Position numbers and translations under genes: made by a program
Notes under the pieces: generated by a model
Seen by the model: only the letters and a program-made list of their open reading frames with translations
What the model was told of the DNA's origin: nothing
Databases searched by the model: none
Assembly: GCA_029960065.1 (NCBI GenBank)
Contig: JASCOF010000007.1
Span: 62,001-126,000, forward strand
Direction: 5' to 3'
DNA from: Flavobacteriaceae bacterium PS02336
Lineage (GTDB): Bacteria; Bacteroidota; Bacteroidia; Flavobacteriales; Flavobacteriaceae
DNA: 64,000 nt
Shown here: positions 35,440-44,776 of the stretch, piece after piece
How the letters are laid out: each line of letters begins with the position of its first letter
Numbering within the stretch: the first letter of the stretch is position 1

Positions 35440-35930
35440 GGTTCTGAGATGCGAAGATACTGAGATTTTTTTTTAAAGATACTAAGATTCTGAGATGCTA
35501 AGGTTCTAAGTTTTTTTGTAGAGACGCACCGCAGTGCGTCTTTCGTTTCGTTTTAAAATTCATTTTTTGCCAATTTGCCAATCTGACGTTAGACGCACTG
35601 CTGTGCGTCTCTACAGATATGCTGGACGAAAAAATCTTTGCGCCTATGTTTCTCTGAACCTCAAAAGTTAGACGCACTGCGGTGCGTCTCTACAGATATG
35701 CTGGACGAAAATCTTTGCATCTTTGTTCCTCTGAACCTTTGTACCTCTGAACCTCAACAGTTAGACGCACTGCGGTGCGTCTCTACAGATATGCTGGACG
35801 AAAATCTTTGCATCTTTGTTCCTCTGAACCTTTGTACCTCTGAACCTTTGTACCTCTAACCCTTTGCTTCTAAAAAGAAAAAACTTAGAACCTTAGCATC
35901 TCAGAATCTTAGCATCTTTTAAAAAAACCT
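35440..35930. repeat. Nested tandem and inverted repeat block
   Basis: The hairpin core AGACGCAC-tgcg-GTGCGTCT occurs at 35591, 35670 and 35763 in the same orientation, each followed by CTACAGATATGCTGGACGAA and a TTTGTTCCTCTGAACC-like stretch (units of 79 and 93 bases), and at 35523 as a variant palindrome. The block is bracketed by a long inverted repeat: 35475-35517 (GATTCTGAGATGCTAAGG) versus 35877-35926 (its complement). An open frame across it is a product of the repeat, not a gene. The block separates the phosphoesterase from truA. Confidence 0.85.
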
Positions 35931-35967
35931 TTGTACCTTTGTACCTCTGAACCTTTGAACCTCTAAA

Positions 35968-36702
35968 GTGAGATATTTTATTCAATTTGCTTATAACGGA
36001 ACACATTATCATGGCTGGCAGATTCAGCCAAACGCCTCTTCTGTTCAAGAAACTTTAAATAAAGCTTTTTCGGTTTTATTAAACGAACCTATAAGTATTA
36101 TGGGAGCTGGAAGAACAGATACCGGTGTTCATGCTATTGAAATGTTTGGGCATTTTGATACTGAAAAAACTTTGGATATTCCAGTTTTGGTTCATAAACT
36201 CAATTCCTTTTTACCAAAAGATATTGCCATTTTCGATATTATTCTAGTTCATGATGATGCGCACTGCCGATTTGATGCTACTAAAAGAACTTATGAATAT
36301 CATATCAATACGGTTAAAAATCCGTTTTTACAGGAATTGAGCTGGTATGTCAATCAGAAATTAGATGTGGATTTCATGAATGAAGCGGCACAATTATTAT
36401 TAAAACATACCGATTTTCAGTGTTTTTCAAAAGTTAATACAGATGTAAATACTTTTGATTGCACGATTTTTGAAGCATTTTGGAAACAGGAAGAAGGAAA
36501 ACTGATTTTTACCATTTCAGCAAATCGGTTTTTGAGAAACATGGTTCGGGCCATTGTGGGAACTTTGATTAATATCGGGCTTCACAAAATTACGCTGGAA
36601 GATTTAGAAGATATTATCGCCAGCAAAAACAGAGAAAAAGCGGGATTTTCGGTTCCGGCGCACGGTCTATATTTGACCAATATTTATTACGATTATTTAT
36701 AA
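35968..36702 (+). CDS. truA: tRNA pseudouridine synthase A
   Basis: A 244-aa enzyme making pseudouridine at positions 38-40 of tRNA anticodon arms. Start is GTG (MRYFIQFAYNGTHYHGWQIQ). Catalytic Asp51 is in GAGRTDTGVHA; RFDATKRTYEYHI and NRFLRNMVRAIVGTL are conserved. Length and motifs are normal. Confidence 0.93.
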   Translation: MRYFIQFAYNGTHYHGWQIQPNASSVQETLNKAFSVLLNEPISIMGAGRTDTGVHAIEMFGHFDTEKTLDIPVLVHKLNSFLPKDIAIFDIILVHDDAHCRFDATKRTYEYHINTVKNPFLQELSWYVNQKLDVDFMNEAAQLLLKHTDFQCFSKVNTDVNTFDCTIFEAFWKQEEGKLIFTISANRFLRNMVRAIVGTLINIGLHKITLEDLEDIIASKNREKAGFSVPAHGLYLTNIYYDYL

Positions 36703-36790
36703 GCTTTAAGCTTTAGGTAATAGGCTTTAGGCTTATTTCTTATCGCTTATCGCTAATAGCTGACGGCCTAAAGCCTAAAGCTTAAAGCTT
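36701..36790. repeat. Palindromic spacer of AAGCTTTAAGC / CCTAAAGCC units
   Basis: AAGCTTTAAGCTTTAGG at 36701 and its complement ending AAGCTTAAAGCTT at 36790 form a long imperfect stem over the whole gap between truA and the ABC transporter. It may act as terminator or repeat. Confidence 0.7.
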
Positions 36791-36801
36791 GAAAAAAACA
36801 A

Positions 36802-38556
36802 ATGAAAGCAAAAGCATTCGACACAGGATTATTCAAAAGAATTTTAAAATATACTAAGCCTTATAAATGGCGTTACTACGGCGTAATTATTTTTGCTGTT
36901 TCGCTTTCTATTTTTGCTGCACTCCGTCCCTACTTACTGAAAGAAACCGTTGATGGTTATATTAAAACCCACAACAAAATGGGATTATTAATGTATATCA
37001 TTTTAATGGGCGTCGTTTTGCTGATGGAGGTTTTCTCGCAGTTTTATTTCGTGTATTGGGCCAACTGGCTCGGACAGGATATTGTAAAAGATATTCGAAC
37101 AAAACTATTCAAACATATTTTAAGCTTTAGAATGAAGTATTTTGATTTGGTTCCAGTTGGACAATTGGTTACTCGTGCCGTTTCGGATATCGAATCAATT
37201 GCGCGTATTTTCAGTCAAGGGTTGTTTATGATTATAAGCGACTTGATGAAAATGGTTGTTGTGCTTATTTTTATGTTTTACATGAACTGGAAACTGACTT
37301 GGATTGTAGTGGTTGCTATGCCTATTTTGGTTTATATTACCCGAATTTTCCAGCGTAAAATGCAGGTAGCTTTTGAAGAAGTAAGAACTCAGATTGCCAA
37401 TATGAACTCTTTTGTTCAGGAACGTGTAACGGGAATGAAGATCGTACAGCTTTTTAACCGAGAAAAAATCGAAGCCGAAAACTTCAAAGACATCAACAAC
37501 AAACATAGAGTGGCTTGGATTAAGACGATTTTATACAACTCTATTTTCTTCCCCATTGCCGATATTATTTCGTCTATTACTTTAGGATTGGTCGTAGTTT
37601 ATGGTGGTTTTAGAATTTTGAACGGAGATCATTTTACGACTTTTGGTGATTTGTTTTCGTATACGATGTTTATCGGAATGCTGTTTAATCCGCTGAGACA
37701 AATTGCGGATAAGTTTAATGAGATGCAGCTGGGAATGATTGCTGCCAATCGTGTTTTTGATATTATTGATACTCAAGATCATATTCAGGATACCGGAAAA
37801 ATCGAAGCACCGGTTTTTAATGGAAGTATTGAATTTAAAGGCGTTCGTTTTAGTTATATTCCAGAAGAAGAAGTGATAAAAGGTATCGATCTTTCGGTTT
37901 CTGCCGGACAGACTGTGGCGATTGTAGGTTCTACTGGTGCGGGAAAATCTACGATTATTAATCTATTGAATCGTTTTTATGAGATTAACAGCGGAACGAT
38001 CTGCATTGATGGGGAAAATATCGAAAACTATACTTTGGCTTCTTTAAGAAAACAAATTGCTGTTGTTTTGCAAGACGTTTTTTTGTTTGCCGATACGATT
38101 TACAACAACATCACCTTGCACAATCCAGAAATCACCAGAGATAAAGTAATTGATGCAGCAAAGAAAATCGGTGTTCATGATTTTATTATGAATCTGCCTG
38201 ACAATTATGATTTTGACGTAAAAGAACGCGGTGTTATGTTATCTTCTGGACAACGCCAATTAATTGCTTTTTTACGTTCTTATGTAAGTAATCCGAGTAT
38301 TTTGATTTTGGATGAAGCAACTTCTTCTATCGATACTTACTCTGAAGAGCTGATTCAGCGTGCGACAGAAACAATTACAAAAGGAAGAACTTCTATTATT
38401 ATTGCACATAGATTAGCAACAATTGTAAATGCAGATAAAATTGTGGTGATGGACAAGGGATTGATTGTAGAACAAGGTACTCATCAGGAGTTATTGCATA
38501 AAGCTGATGGTTATTACAAAAATCTATATGACTCTCAGTTTGCTGTAGCAAACTAA
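36802..38556 (+). CDS. ABC transporter, fused permease and ATPase (MsbA/LmrA-like)
   Basis: A 584-aa half-transporter of the multidrug/lipid exporter type. Six transmembrane helices lie in residues about 20-310 and the nucleotide-binding domain in about 340-580. Walker A is GSTGAGKST, the Q-loop lies in VLQDVFLFADTI, the signature is LSSGQRQ (Ser for the usual second Gly), Walker B is ILILDEATSSID and the H-loop lies in IIAHRLATI. Substrate unknown; homologues move lipids or drugs. Confidence 0.9.
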   Translation: MKAKAFDTGLFKRILKYTKPYKWRYYGVIIFAVSLSIFAALRPYLLKETVDGYIKTHNKMGLLMYIILMGVVLLMEVFSQFYFVYWANWLGQDIVKDIRTKLFKHILSFRMKYFDLVPVGQLVTRAVSDIESIARIFSQGLFMIISDLMKMVVVLIFMFYMNWKLTWIVVVAMPILVYITRIFQRKMQVAFEEVRTQIANMNSFVQERVTGMKIVQLFNREKIEAENFKDINNKHRVAWIKTILYNSIFFPIADIISSITLGLVVVYGGFRILNGDHFTTFGDLFSYTMFIGMLFNPLRQIADKFNEMQLGMIAANRVFDIIDTQDHIQDTGKIEAPVFNGSIEFKGVRFSYIPEEEVIKGIDLSVSAGQTVAIVGSTGAGKSTIINLLNRFYEINSGTICIDGENIENYTLASLRKQIAVVLQDVFLFADTIYNNITLHNPEITRDKVIDAAKKIGVHDFIMNLPDNYDFDVKERGVMLSSGQRQLIAFLRSYVSNPSILILDEATSSIDTYSEELIQRATETITKGRTSIIIAHRLATIVNADKIVVMDKGLIVEQGTHQELLHKADGYYKNLYDSQFAVAN

Positions 38557-38906
38557 TTGATAATACTGCACTTTAAAATTTAGATTAGATTCCTTTAAAT
38601 TCTCCAAATACATTACCGGAATAATTCTGTTTTATTAGTAAAAAAGAAAATCAACAATTTCAAAAACAGGCTGAATCACTAAATTAATAATTATTTAGCC
38701 ATAATTTGATGTTAATTTCAAAATTAAAAAACTGCATATTTCATAATTTGTGATTTAAAATCCGACTAAAAACTATCAAAAACACTTTAAAACGTTAAAT
38801 TAGCGTTATAGAAATCATAAAATTGACAATTCAGAATCAATAAGATAGCGGTAATTTTTGGTTTATTATTTATCTTTGAGAATACAGAAATCAAATGTAA
38901 AAGAAT
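38557..38906 (+). other. Intergenic gap with a partial promoter
   Basis: AT-rich gap without a supported ORF. TATCTTTG at 38871-38878 fits the Bacteroidetes -7 box for the gene at 38907, but no good TTTG lies at the expected distance upstream. Nothing else was recognised. Confidence 0.45.
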
Positions 38907-39491
38907 ATGCCACAAAATAGATTTTATCCAGAAGAACAGTTTAAAGAAATAGAAATAAATGCCTCATTACAATTAAGATATGCCATTTCAAACAGAGGCC
39001 GTTTAATAAGTTTTACAGACGAAATTGAAAACGGACGTCTTTTAAAAGGCGGATTAAGCGACGGATACCCAACTTTCCGTTTTAAGGTTAAAAAAGACGA
39101 TAAAATCGTCAACAAATATCTTTTCTTATACAAATTAGTTGCCCAATATTTTATTCCAAAAGATTCCGAGGATCAAACGTATGTACTCCATTTGGATTAC
39201 AACCGAAGCAATGACGACATCAGCAATTTACGCTGGGCGACAAAACAAGAAATGATGGCGCACAGCCGAAAAAGTCCACGCGTTATTCAGGCCAAAAAGA
39301 ACCTTATCGAACACAATCTAAAAGCCGACGGACGAAAATTGACCACTACAAAAGTGATGTTAATCAAGAAAATATTGGCACGTCCAGAACAAAAAACACG
39401 TCTTAAAATGATCGCCAAACAATTCGGCGTAAGCGAAATGCAGATTAGAAGAATTGCAAGCGGTGAAAATTGGGGACACGTGAAGATTTAA
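38907..39491 (+). CDS. NUMOD4/HNH-like DNA-binding protein
   Basis: A 194-aa protein. Residues 10-70 resemble NUMOD4 (YAISNRGRLISF, LKGGLSDGYPTFRF), followed by an HNH_3-like segment (YVLHLDYNRSNDDISNLRWATKQE, about 100-125) and a C-terminal helix-turn-helix (LKMIAKQFGVSEMQIRRIASGENW). Homing-endonuclease modules are recognisable but a full HNH metal site is not obvious, so it may be a domesticated DNA-binding protein. Single copy, no intron or mobile context. Confidence 0.65.
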   Translation: MPQNRFYPEEQFKEIEINASLQLRYAISNRGRLISFTDEIENGRLLKGGLSDGYPTFRFKVKKDDKIVNKYLFLYKLVAQYFIPKDSEDQTYVLHLDYNRSNDDISNLRWATKQEMMAHSRKSPRVIQAKKNLIEHNLKADGRKLTTTKVMLIKKILARPEQKTRLKMIAKQFGVSEMQIRRIASGENWGHVKI

Positions 39492-39529
39492 TTATGAGTG
39501 ATGAATTCTTAATTATAAATTCTTAACGA

Positions 39530-39850
39530 TTTGTCAGGCTGAGCGTCCCGAGACTTCGGGAGAAGTCCCCGCAAAGCTCTTCGACTTCGCTCAGAGTGAC
39601 AGTAAATTATAAAAGCCACAGATTACACAGATTAACACCGATTTTTTTAAATCATTTTAATCTTTATAATCTGTGGCTTATTTTTTTAAAAATTTCCAAA
39701 GCACTTTTCACTTTTCACTTTTCACTTTTTACTTTTTACTTTTTACTTTTTACTTTTTACTAAAGACTATTCACTAAGAACTAATCATTAAATCACAAAA
39801 TTCAATTCATAATTCACAATTTACAATTCACAATTCCTTTTGTTTCTGTG
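39530..39850. repeat. Repeat-rich gap upstream of lpdA
   Basis: Three elements lie in this gap. First, an imperfect inverted repeat at 39530-39603 (GTCAGGCTGAGCG ... CGCTCAGAGTGAC) with an inner CCCGAGACTTCGGG hairpin. Second, a 13-bp stem AAGCCACAGATTA/TAATCTGTGGCTT at 39613-39679. Third, heptamer tracts TTTTCAC and TTTTTAC repeated at about 39706-39765, followed by AATTCACAATT-type repeats. Confidence 0.75.
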
Positions 39851-40008
39851 AAAAGATCAAAATCTGCGTATGTAAAAACAAATTTTCGGGCGTTGATTTA
39901 AAATAAATCCTTAAATTCGCAAGCACAAATAACAAAAGAATAAATCGAAAGATGAGTTTCGGAATTGTAAAATTCATTTTTCGATAGTTAATACTAAAAA
40001 CAAAAAAA

Positions 40009-41397
40009 ATGAAATACGACGTTATTGTTTTAGGAAGTGGTCCTGGAGGATATGTAACAGCAATTAGAGCTTCGCAATTAGGCTTTAAAGTAGCTGTAGT
40101 AGAAAAAGAAAACCTTGGTGGTGTATGTTTAAACTGGGGATGTATCCCAACAAAAGCATTATTGAAATCTGCTCAGGTTTTTGATTACCTTAAACACGCT
40201 TCTGACTACGGATTGAAAGTTTCTGAATTTGATAAAGATTTCCCAGCTGTTGTTCAACGTAGCCGTGGTGTTGCTGAAGGAATGAGCAAAGGAGTTCAAT
40301 TCTTAATGAAAAAAAACAAAATTGACGTTATCGAAGGTTTTGGAAAACTAAAACCAGGAAAAAAACTTGACGTTACTGATAAAGATAATAAAGTTACAGA
40401 ATATAGCGCTGATCACATTATCATCGCAACTGGAGCTCGTTCTCGCGAGTTACCAAACCTACCTCAAGATGGTGTAAAAGTAATTGGATACCGTCAGGCA
40501 ATGACTTTACCAACACAACCAAAATCTATGATCATTGTTGGTTCTGGAGCAATTGGAGTTGAGTTCGCTCACTTCTACAACTCAATGGGAACAGACGTTA
40601 CTATCGTAGAATTTATGCCAAACGTAGTTCCTGTAGAAGACGAAGATATCTCAAAACAATTTGAGCGTTCTTTGAAAAAATCAGGAATTAAAGTAATGAC
40701 AAACTCTTCTGTTGAGCGTATTGACACAACTGGAGCTGGAGTTAAAGCTTTCGTTAAAACAGCAAAAGGAGAAGAAGTTTTAGAAGCTGACATCGTACTT
40801 TCGGCAGTTGGAATCAAAACAAACATTGAAAACATCGGATTAGAAGAAGTTGGGATTGCTGTTGACAGAGATAAAATCTTAGTAAACGCTTACAACGCAA
40901 CTAATATTCCAGGATACTACGCAATTGGAGACGTTACTCCAGGTCAAGCTTTAGCTCACGTAGCTTCTGCTGAAGGAATTAACTGTGTTGAAAAAATTAA
41001 AGGTTTACACGTAGACCCAATCGATTACGGAAACGTTCCTGGTTGTACTTACGCAACTCCAGAAATCGCTTCTGTTGGTTTAACTGAAAAACAAGCAAAA
41101 GAAAAAGGTTACGAATTAAAAATTGGTAAATTCCCATTCTCAGCTTCTGGAAAAGCAAAAGCTGCAGGAAATGCTGACGGATTCGTAAAAGTAATCTTCG
41201 ATGCTAAATACGGAGAATGGTTAGGATGCCACATGATTGGTGCTGGTGTTACAGATATGATTGCTGAAGCAGTTGTAGCTCGTAAACTAGAAACTACTGG
41301 TCACGAAATCCTTAAATCTATCCACCCTCACCCAACAATGAGCGAGGCTGTTATGGAAGCTGTAGCAGATGCTTACGGCGAAGTAATTCACTTGTAA
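40009..41397 (+). CDS. lpdA: Dihydrolipoyl dehydrogenase
   Basis: A 462-aa flavoprotein, the E3 component of 2-oxoacid dehydrogenase complexes. FAD-binding GSGPGGYVTAIRA, redox-active disulfide Cys40/Cys45 (GGVCLNWGCIPT), NAD-binding GSGAIGVEFA, second FAD site AIGDVTPGQALAHVA, and the catalytic HPHPTMSEA near the C-terminus. Codon use is strongly biased, as in a highly expressed gene. No other complex subunits are adjacent. Confidence 0.95.
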   Translation: MKYDVIVLGSGPGGYVTAIRASQLGFKVAVVEKENLGGVCLNWGCIPTKALLKSAQVFDYLKHASDYGLKVSEFDKDFPAVVQRSRGVAEGMSKGVQFLMKKNKIDVIEGFGKLKPGKKLDVTDKDNKVTEYSADHIIIATGARSRELPNLPQDGVKVIGYRQAMTLPTQPKSMIIVGSGAIGVEFAHFYNSMGTDVTIVEFMPNVVPVEDEDISKQFERSLKKSGIKVMTNSSVERIDTTGAGVKAFVKTAKGEEVLEADIVLSAVGIKTNIENIGLEEVGIAVDRDKILVNAYNATNIPGYYAIGDVTPGQALAHVASAEGINCVEKIKGLHVDPIDYGNVPGCTYATPEIASVGLTEKQAKEKGYELKIGKFPFSASGKAKAAGNADGFVKVIFDAKYGEWLGCHMIGAGVTDMIAEAVVARKLETTGHEILKSIHPHPTMSEAVMEAVADAYGEVIHL

Positions 41398-41440
41398 AAA
41401 TATACCGTTTTACGGTTATATATAATTTTTCAATTTATAA

Positions 41441-41472
41441 AATCCGATTTGTGAAAACAGATCGGATTTTTT
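41441..41472 (+). terminator. AATCCGAT-type terminator 1
   Basis: AATCCGATTTGT pairs with ACAGATCGGATT around GAAA, followed by TTTTTT. First of five similar terminators in 41-47 kb. Confidence 0.88.
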
Positions 41473-41600
41473 TTGATGTTGCTTTCAGATGTTTTTTTGA
41501 GTTCATTAAAAATTATCATTCTCAATAAATTATATTTGAACAATAATCATTTGGAATTCCTTTTCTCACAACAATAAAATCTACAATTATATTTTTTTTA

Positions 41601-42206
41601 ATGCAGTATGACAATAAAATAATAGCAAATCCAAGTTTATTTCAAGTTGCTTTAGGGATAATAGGGATTCTATTTTCTACGAGCATTGCATTTCTGATAC
41701 ATACGAATGGTGTTTCCGACAATGATGATACAAATAGAATGGCTTCAAAAATCATAATCAGCATTTTCTGCTGTTTTGCTTTACTTTGCCTTTACTTACT
41801 TTTAGTTACCAAGAAAATAATTCTTACCAACGACCAATTAATAATTAAATATCCTTTGCTTTTTACAACAAAAAAAATTGACATAGAAGAGATTAAAAAA
41901 GTTAGAATTGAAAAATACGATATAAAACATTCTCAGAATTTCTCTGAAACTGAAATATACAAAGGCACAAAAATAATAGTAGAATTTTTTGAATTAAAAA
42001 AGATAGTAATTACTTCACTAGAAGTATCCAATTATAAAAATTTAGCTCATAATTTAAAAAACACAACAAATTCTTATTTTAAAATCAGAGCGTGTGAAGG
42101 CAATAAAAATTACAATGAAACAAAATTTACAGCATATTTGTGGCTTATTTTTTCTATTCTTTTAACTTTTGGCTTGATACTCGCCCTGATAGATAAAAAT
42201 ACTTAA
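41601..42206 (+). CDS. Hypothetical membrane protein, PH-like core
   Basis: A 201-aa protein not recognised with confidence. It has two N-terminal hydrophobic helices (about 12-32, 48-68), a soluble middle (75-160, IILTNDQLIIKYPLLFTTKKIDIEEIKKVRIEKYDI) reminiscent of bacterial PH domains, and one C-terminal helix (about 178-197). It stands alone. Confidence 0.6.
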   Translation: MQYDNKIIANPSLFQVALGIIGILFSTSIAFLIHTNGVSDNDDTNRMASKIIISIFCCFALLCLYLLLVTKKIILTNDQLIIKYPLLFTTKKIDIEEIKKVRIEKYDIKHSQNFSETEIYKGTKIIVEFFELKKIVITSLEVSNYKNLAHNLKNTTNSYFKIRACEGNKNYNETKFTAYLWLIFSILLTFGLILALIDKNT

Positions 42207-42281
42207 GCCAAAGTTACTTTGTATATTTGATTAGATTTAAGCATTTAAAAATTATCTAATTTTCTAATTGACTAATTAAAA

Positions 42282-43160
42282 ATGACCACCGATATCATAG
42301 AAGTAAATAATTTCATTGTTCTCATCGAACAATCCAATTCTGACAAAGAATTTGTGCAGCAATGTGAGATTGATGGTGATGCAGTAGGTTTTGCTTTTTA
42401 TGGTTCTGGAAATGTAGAATTGGAAATTAAACATAACGATCAAACAAAATACCTAACAAACACAACTGGCTTAGCAATTTCTTTCTTCGGAAATCAAAAA
42501 GTGTCTTTTTCGCATAAAATTGCTCCCGAAAAACCTTTACAATCTATCAGCATTTTTGCGAAGCTAAAAACCCTCCAGACATTACCAAAAGAAGAAAGAG
42601 AGATTTTTGAAAAACAGCTGCCCGAATTAGTAAATCCATCGGCACATTTTGTAAAAGGGCCAACGCTGTTTATGACACTCGAAATGCAATTGGCCGTTCA
42701 AAAAATATTCAATACCACGTATTCTGGCAATACAAGATTATTATTTTTAAAAAGTCAGGTAAATGAATTACTGGCGCATTATTTTGCACTGCTTTCTACA
42801 GAAAAGAAAACAGATTTAACCGAAAAAGACAAAGAAAAACTTTTTCAGGCAAAAGATATCGTTAGCACCAACTATTCAAAACCGCCTACCATTACAGAAT
42901 TGTCTAAACTAATTGGCTTGAACAGCAGTAAACTCAAAAAGAACTTTAAAGAACTTTTCGGAATTCCAGTTTACAAATACATTCACGAAGAAAGACTCAA
43001 CAAAGCTTACGAATTACTTTGCAGCAGCGAAAAAACAGTACAAGAAACTGCATGGGAAGTGGGTTAAGAAAGTTTAAGTTCATTCTCTAACGCCTTTCAG
43101 AAAAAATTTGGATCAAGACCAAACGAAGTCAAAAAACAATTCTTTTCAAACAAATCTTAA
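42282..43160 (+). pseudogene. AraC-family regulator interrupted by an in-frame stop
   Basis: Codons 1-261 encode an N-terminal ligand or dimer domain and most of a C-terminal AraC HTH (PPTITELSKLIGLNSSKLKKNFKELFGIPVYKYI). The frame meets TAA at 43065-43067 inside the second HTH (AWEVG-stop-ESLSSFSNAFQKKFG) and continues unshifted to TAA at 43158-43160. The family motif here is GY-x-S, so a Tyr codon (TAT/TAC) has become TAA. The restored protein would be 292 aa. It precedes an NmrA-like reductase gene it may have regulated. Confidence 0.88.
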
Positions 43161-43230
43161 TTCCTTTCAGACAAATGTTTTCATGTTAATGTGTGCAACT
43201 TTGTATCATCATTAATTAAAATCATTAATC

Positions 43231-44073
43231 ATGAAAACAAAGAAAATTTTAGTATTAGGAGGCAACGGAAAAACGGGCCGCAGAGTTGCAGCATTATTAG
43301 AAACACAAAAAGACGTAGAAGTTAGAATTGGTTCGCGATCTGCCACAATTCCTTTTGATTGGGAAAAACCAGAAACATGGTTAAATGCCATAAAAGATAT
43401 TGATATTGTCTACATTACCTTTCAACCCGATCTAGCAGTACCAACAGCTCCAGAAATCATTCAGAAATTTACAACTCTTGCCACACAAAATGGAGTAGAA
43501 AAAATGGTTCTTCTTTCTGGAAGAGGCGAAAAAGAAGCGCAAGTTTGCGAAGAAATTGTAAAAGCAACAGCCAAAAACTGGACAATAGTAAGAGCATCTT
43601 GGTTCAATCAGAATTTTAGCGAAAGTATTTTTTTAGAACCTGTTTCAGCTGGATTTGTAGCATTACCAAAAGCCGATGTTCTCGAGCCTTTTACAGATGC
43701 AGATGATATTGCAGCAGTAGTCACAGAAACACTTTTAAACGAAAAACATAATGGCAAGACTTACGAATTAACCGGTCCTCGCCTGCTTAATTTTGAACAG
43801 GCAGTTTCTGAAATAGCAAAAATCACCAAAAGAGAAATTATTTTCCAAGCAGTAGAACTTGATGAATATGTGAAGATGCTTCGTGAATATCAGGTTCCTG
43901 AAGACGAAATCTGGCTTGTAAATTATCTGTTTACAGAAGTACTAGACGGACGAAATTCCAGCACTACAAATGATATTGAAAAAGTTTTAGGCCGTAAAGC
44001 AATAGATTTTACCGAATATGTTTTAAAAACAGCACAAACTGGAATTTGGAACAAAGTAAACCAGCAGTCGTGA
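43231..44073 (+). CDS. NmrA-like NAD(P)-binding reductase 1
   Basis: A 280-aa Rossmann-fold protein of the atypical SDR/NmrA group. GGNGKTGRRVAALL binds the nucleotide; later segments (VRASWFNQNFSES, PFTDADDIAAVVTETLL) are typical. It may be a redox sensor or quinone/NADPH oxidoreductase. It follows the broken AraC gene and overlaps the next gene by four bases. Its upstream region shares GCAACTTTGTATCATC with the promoter region of the related gene at 54995. Confidence 0.82.
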   Translation: MKTKKILVLGGNGKTGRRVAALLETQKDVEVRIGSRSATIPFDWEKPETWLNAIKDIDIVYITFQPDLAVPTAPEIIQKFTTLATQNGVEKMVLLSGRGEKEAQVCEEIVKATAKNWTIVRASWFNQNFSESIFLEPVSAGFVALPKADVLEPFTDADDIAAVVTETLLNEKHNGKTYELTGPRLLNFEQAVSEIAKITKREIIFQAVELDEYVKMLREYQVPEDEIWLVNYLFTEVLDGRNSSTTNDIEKVLGRKAIDFTEYVLKTAQTGIWNKVNQQS

Positions 44074-44453
44074 ATTATCGGAGAGCACTTTTATCGGGCG
44101 TAATACTCTGGATTTGTGTCGCTTTAACCTTTTTTATTCTAGAACACACTCCTATTGTAAAAGATTCCTTGAACATACAAACAGCACTAATCTGCATTTT
44201 AATTGTTTTCTATTCGTTTTTTGGAGCTTCATTTTATTATAAAAAAGTAATTTCAACATCAGGACTTCAAATTGGATTCATAATGTCTTTAACTGCTATT
44301 TTACTAGATATTTTAATCTTTGTTCCATTTGTAGAAATTCCAAAAGGACATAGTTATCAGGATTTTTTCAGTAATCCTTTGTTGTGGATTCTTGCCGTTT
44401 TAAATATTTTAACGGTATATTTTTATTGGAAAAAGAGATTTCAAAGTAAATAA
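44070..44453 (+). CDS. Small four-helix membrane protein (DUF5367-like)
   Basis: A 127-aa protein starting at the GTG that overlaps the stop of the preceding gene (GTGA), suggesting translational coupling; a TTG 24 bases upstream is an alternative. Four hydrophobic helices (about 8-26, 40-60, 68-90, 102-122). The resemblance to DUF5367 is from memory and tentative. Confidence 0.6.
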   Translation: MNYRRALLSGVILWICVALTFFILEHTPIVKDSLNIQTALICILIVFYSFFGASFYYKKVISTSGLQIGFIMSLTAILLDILIFVPFVEIPKGHSYQDFFSNPLLWILAVLNILTVYFYWKKRFQSK

Positions 44454-44473
44454 AACATAAACTTATTTTAGAT

Positions 44474-44509
44474 AATCCGATTTGTGAAAACAGGTCGGAT
44501 TTTTTTTAT
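44474..44509 (+). terminator. AATCCGAT-type terminator 2
   Basis: AATCCGATTTGT and ACAGGTCGGATT around GAAA (two T-G pairs), followed by a T-run; nearly identical to that at 41441. Confidence 0.85.
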
Positions 44510-44547
44510 TTCAAAATATTTCAAGTATTTAAGATAACCGTCTAGTC

Positions 44548-44649
44548 TTGTCATTTCGAGGAACGAGAAATCTTGGCAAGTAACTCCATAATAAGAATTC
44601 AATCTTTGTCGAGCTTCTCGTGAAGATTTCTCGTTCCTCGAAATGACAA
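44548..44649. repeat. 27-bp perfect inverted repeat
   Basis: 44548-44574 (starting TTGTCATTTCGAGGAACGAG) is perfectly complementary to 44623-44649. The 48-base interior has no gene. It is related to other TTTCG-AGG/GTCATTTC intergenic palindromes in the window (9764-9890) and resembles a non-autonomous mobile palindrome. Confidence 0.85.
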
Positions 44650-44776
44650 TACTTTGTCTTAAAAAAATCATCGCTTTTGAGTTAACAAACAGCTAAAAAT
44701 TCAAAAATGATTCAATATCATTTTACTCAAAGTAATAAAAAGATTATTTTTATAATTCATACAAATATTCATTCTT

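Noticed and set aside
35638..35859. Open frame of 73 codons
   Set aside because: It is built from a tandem repeat and encodes a repeated motif; no start context, no family.
38907..39491. Active homing endonuclease of an intron
   Set aside because: There is no intron or split gene, and the HNH metal site is incomplete.
39706..39765. CRISPR-like array
   Set aside because: Short heptamer repeats without spacers; a microsatellite.
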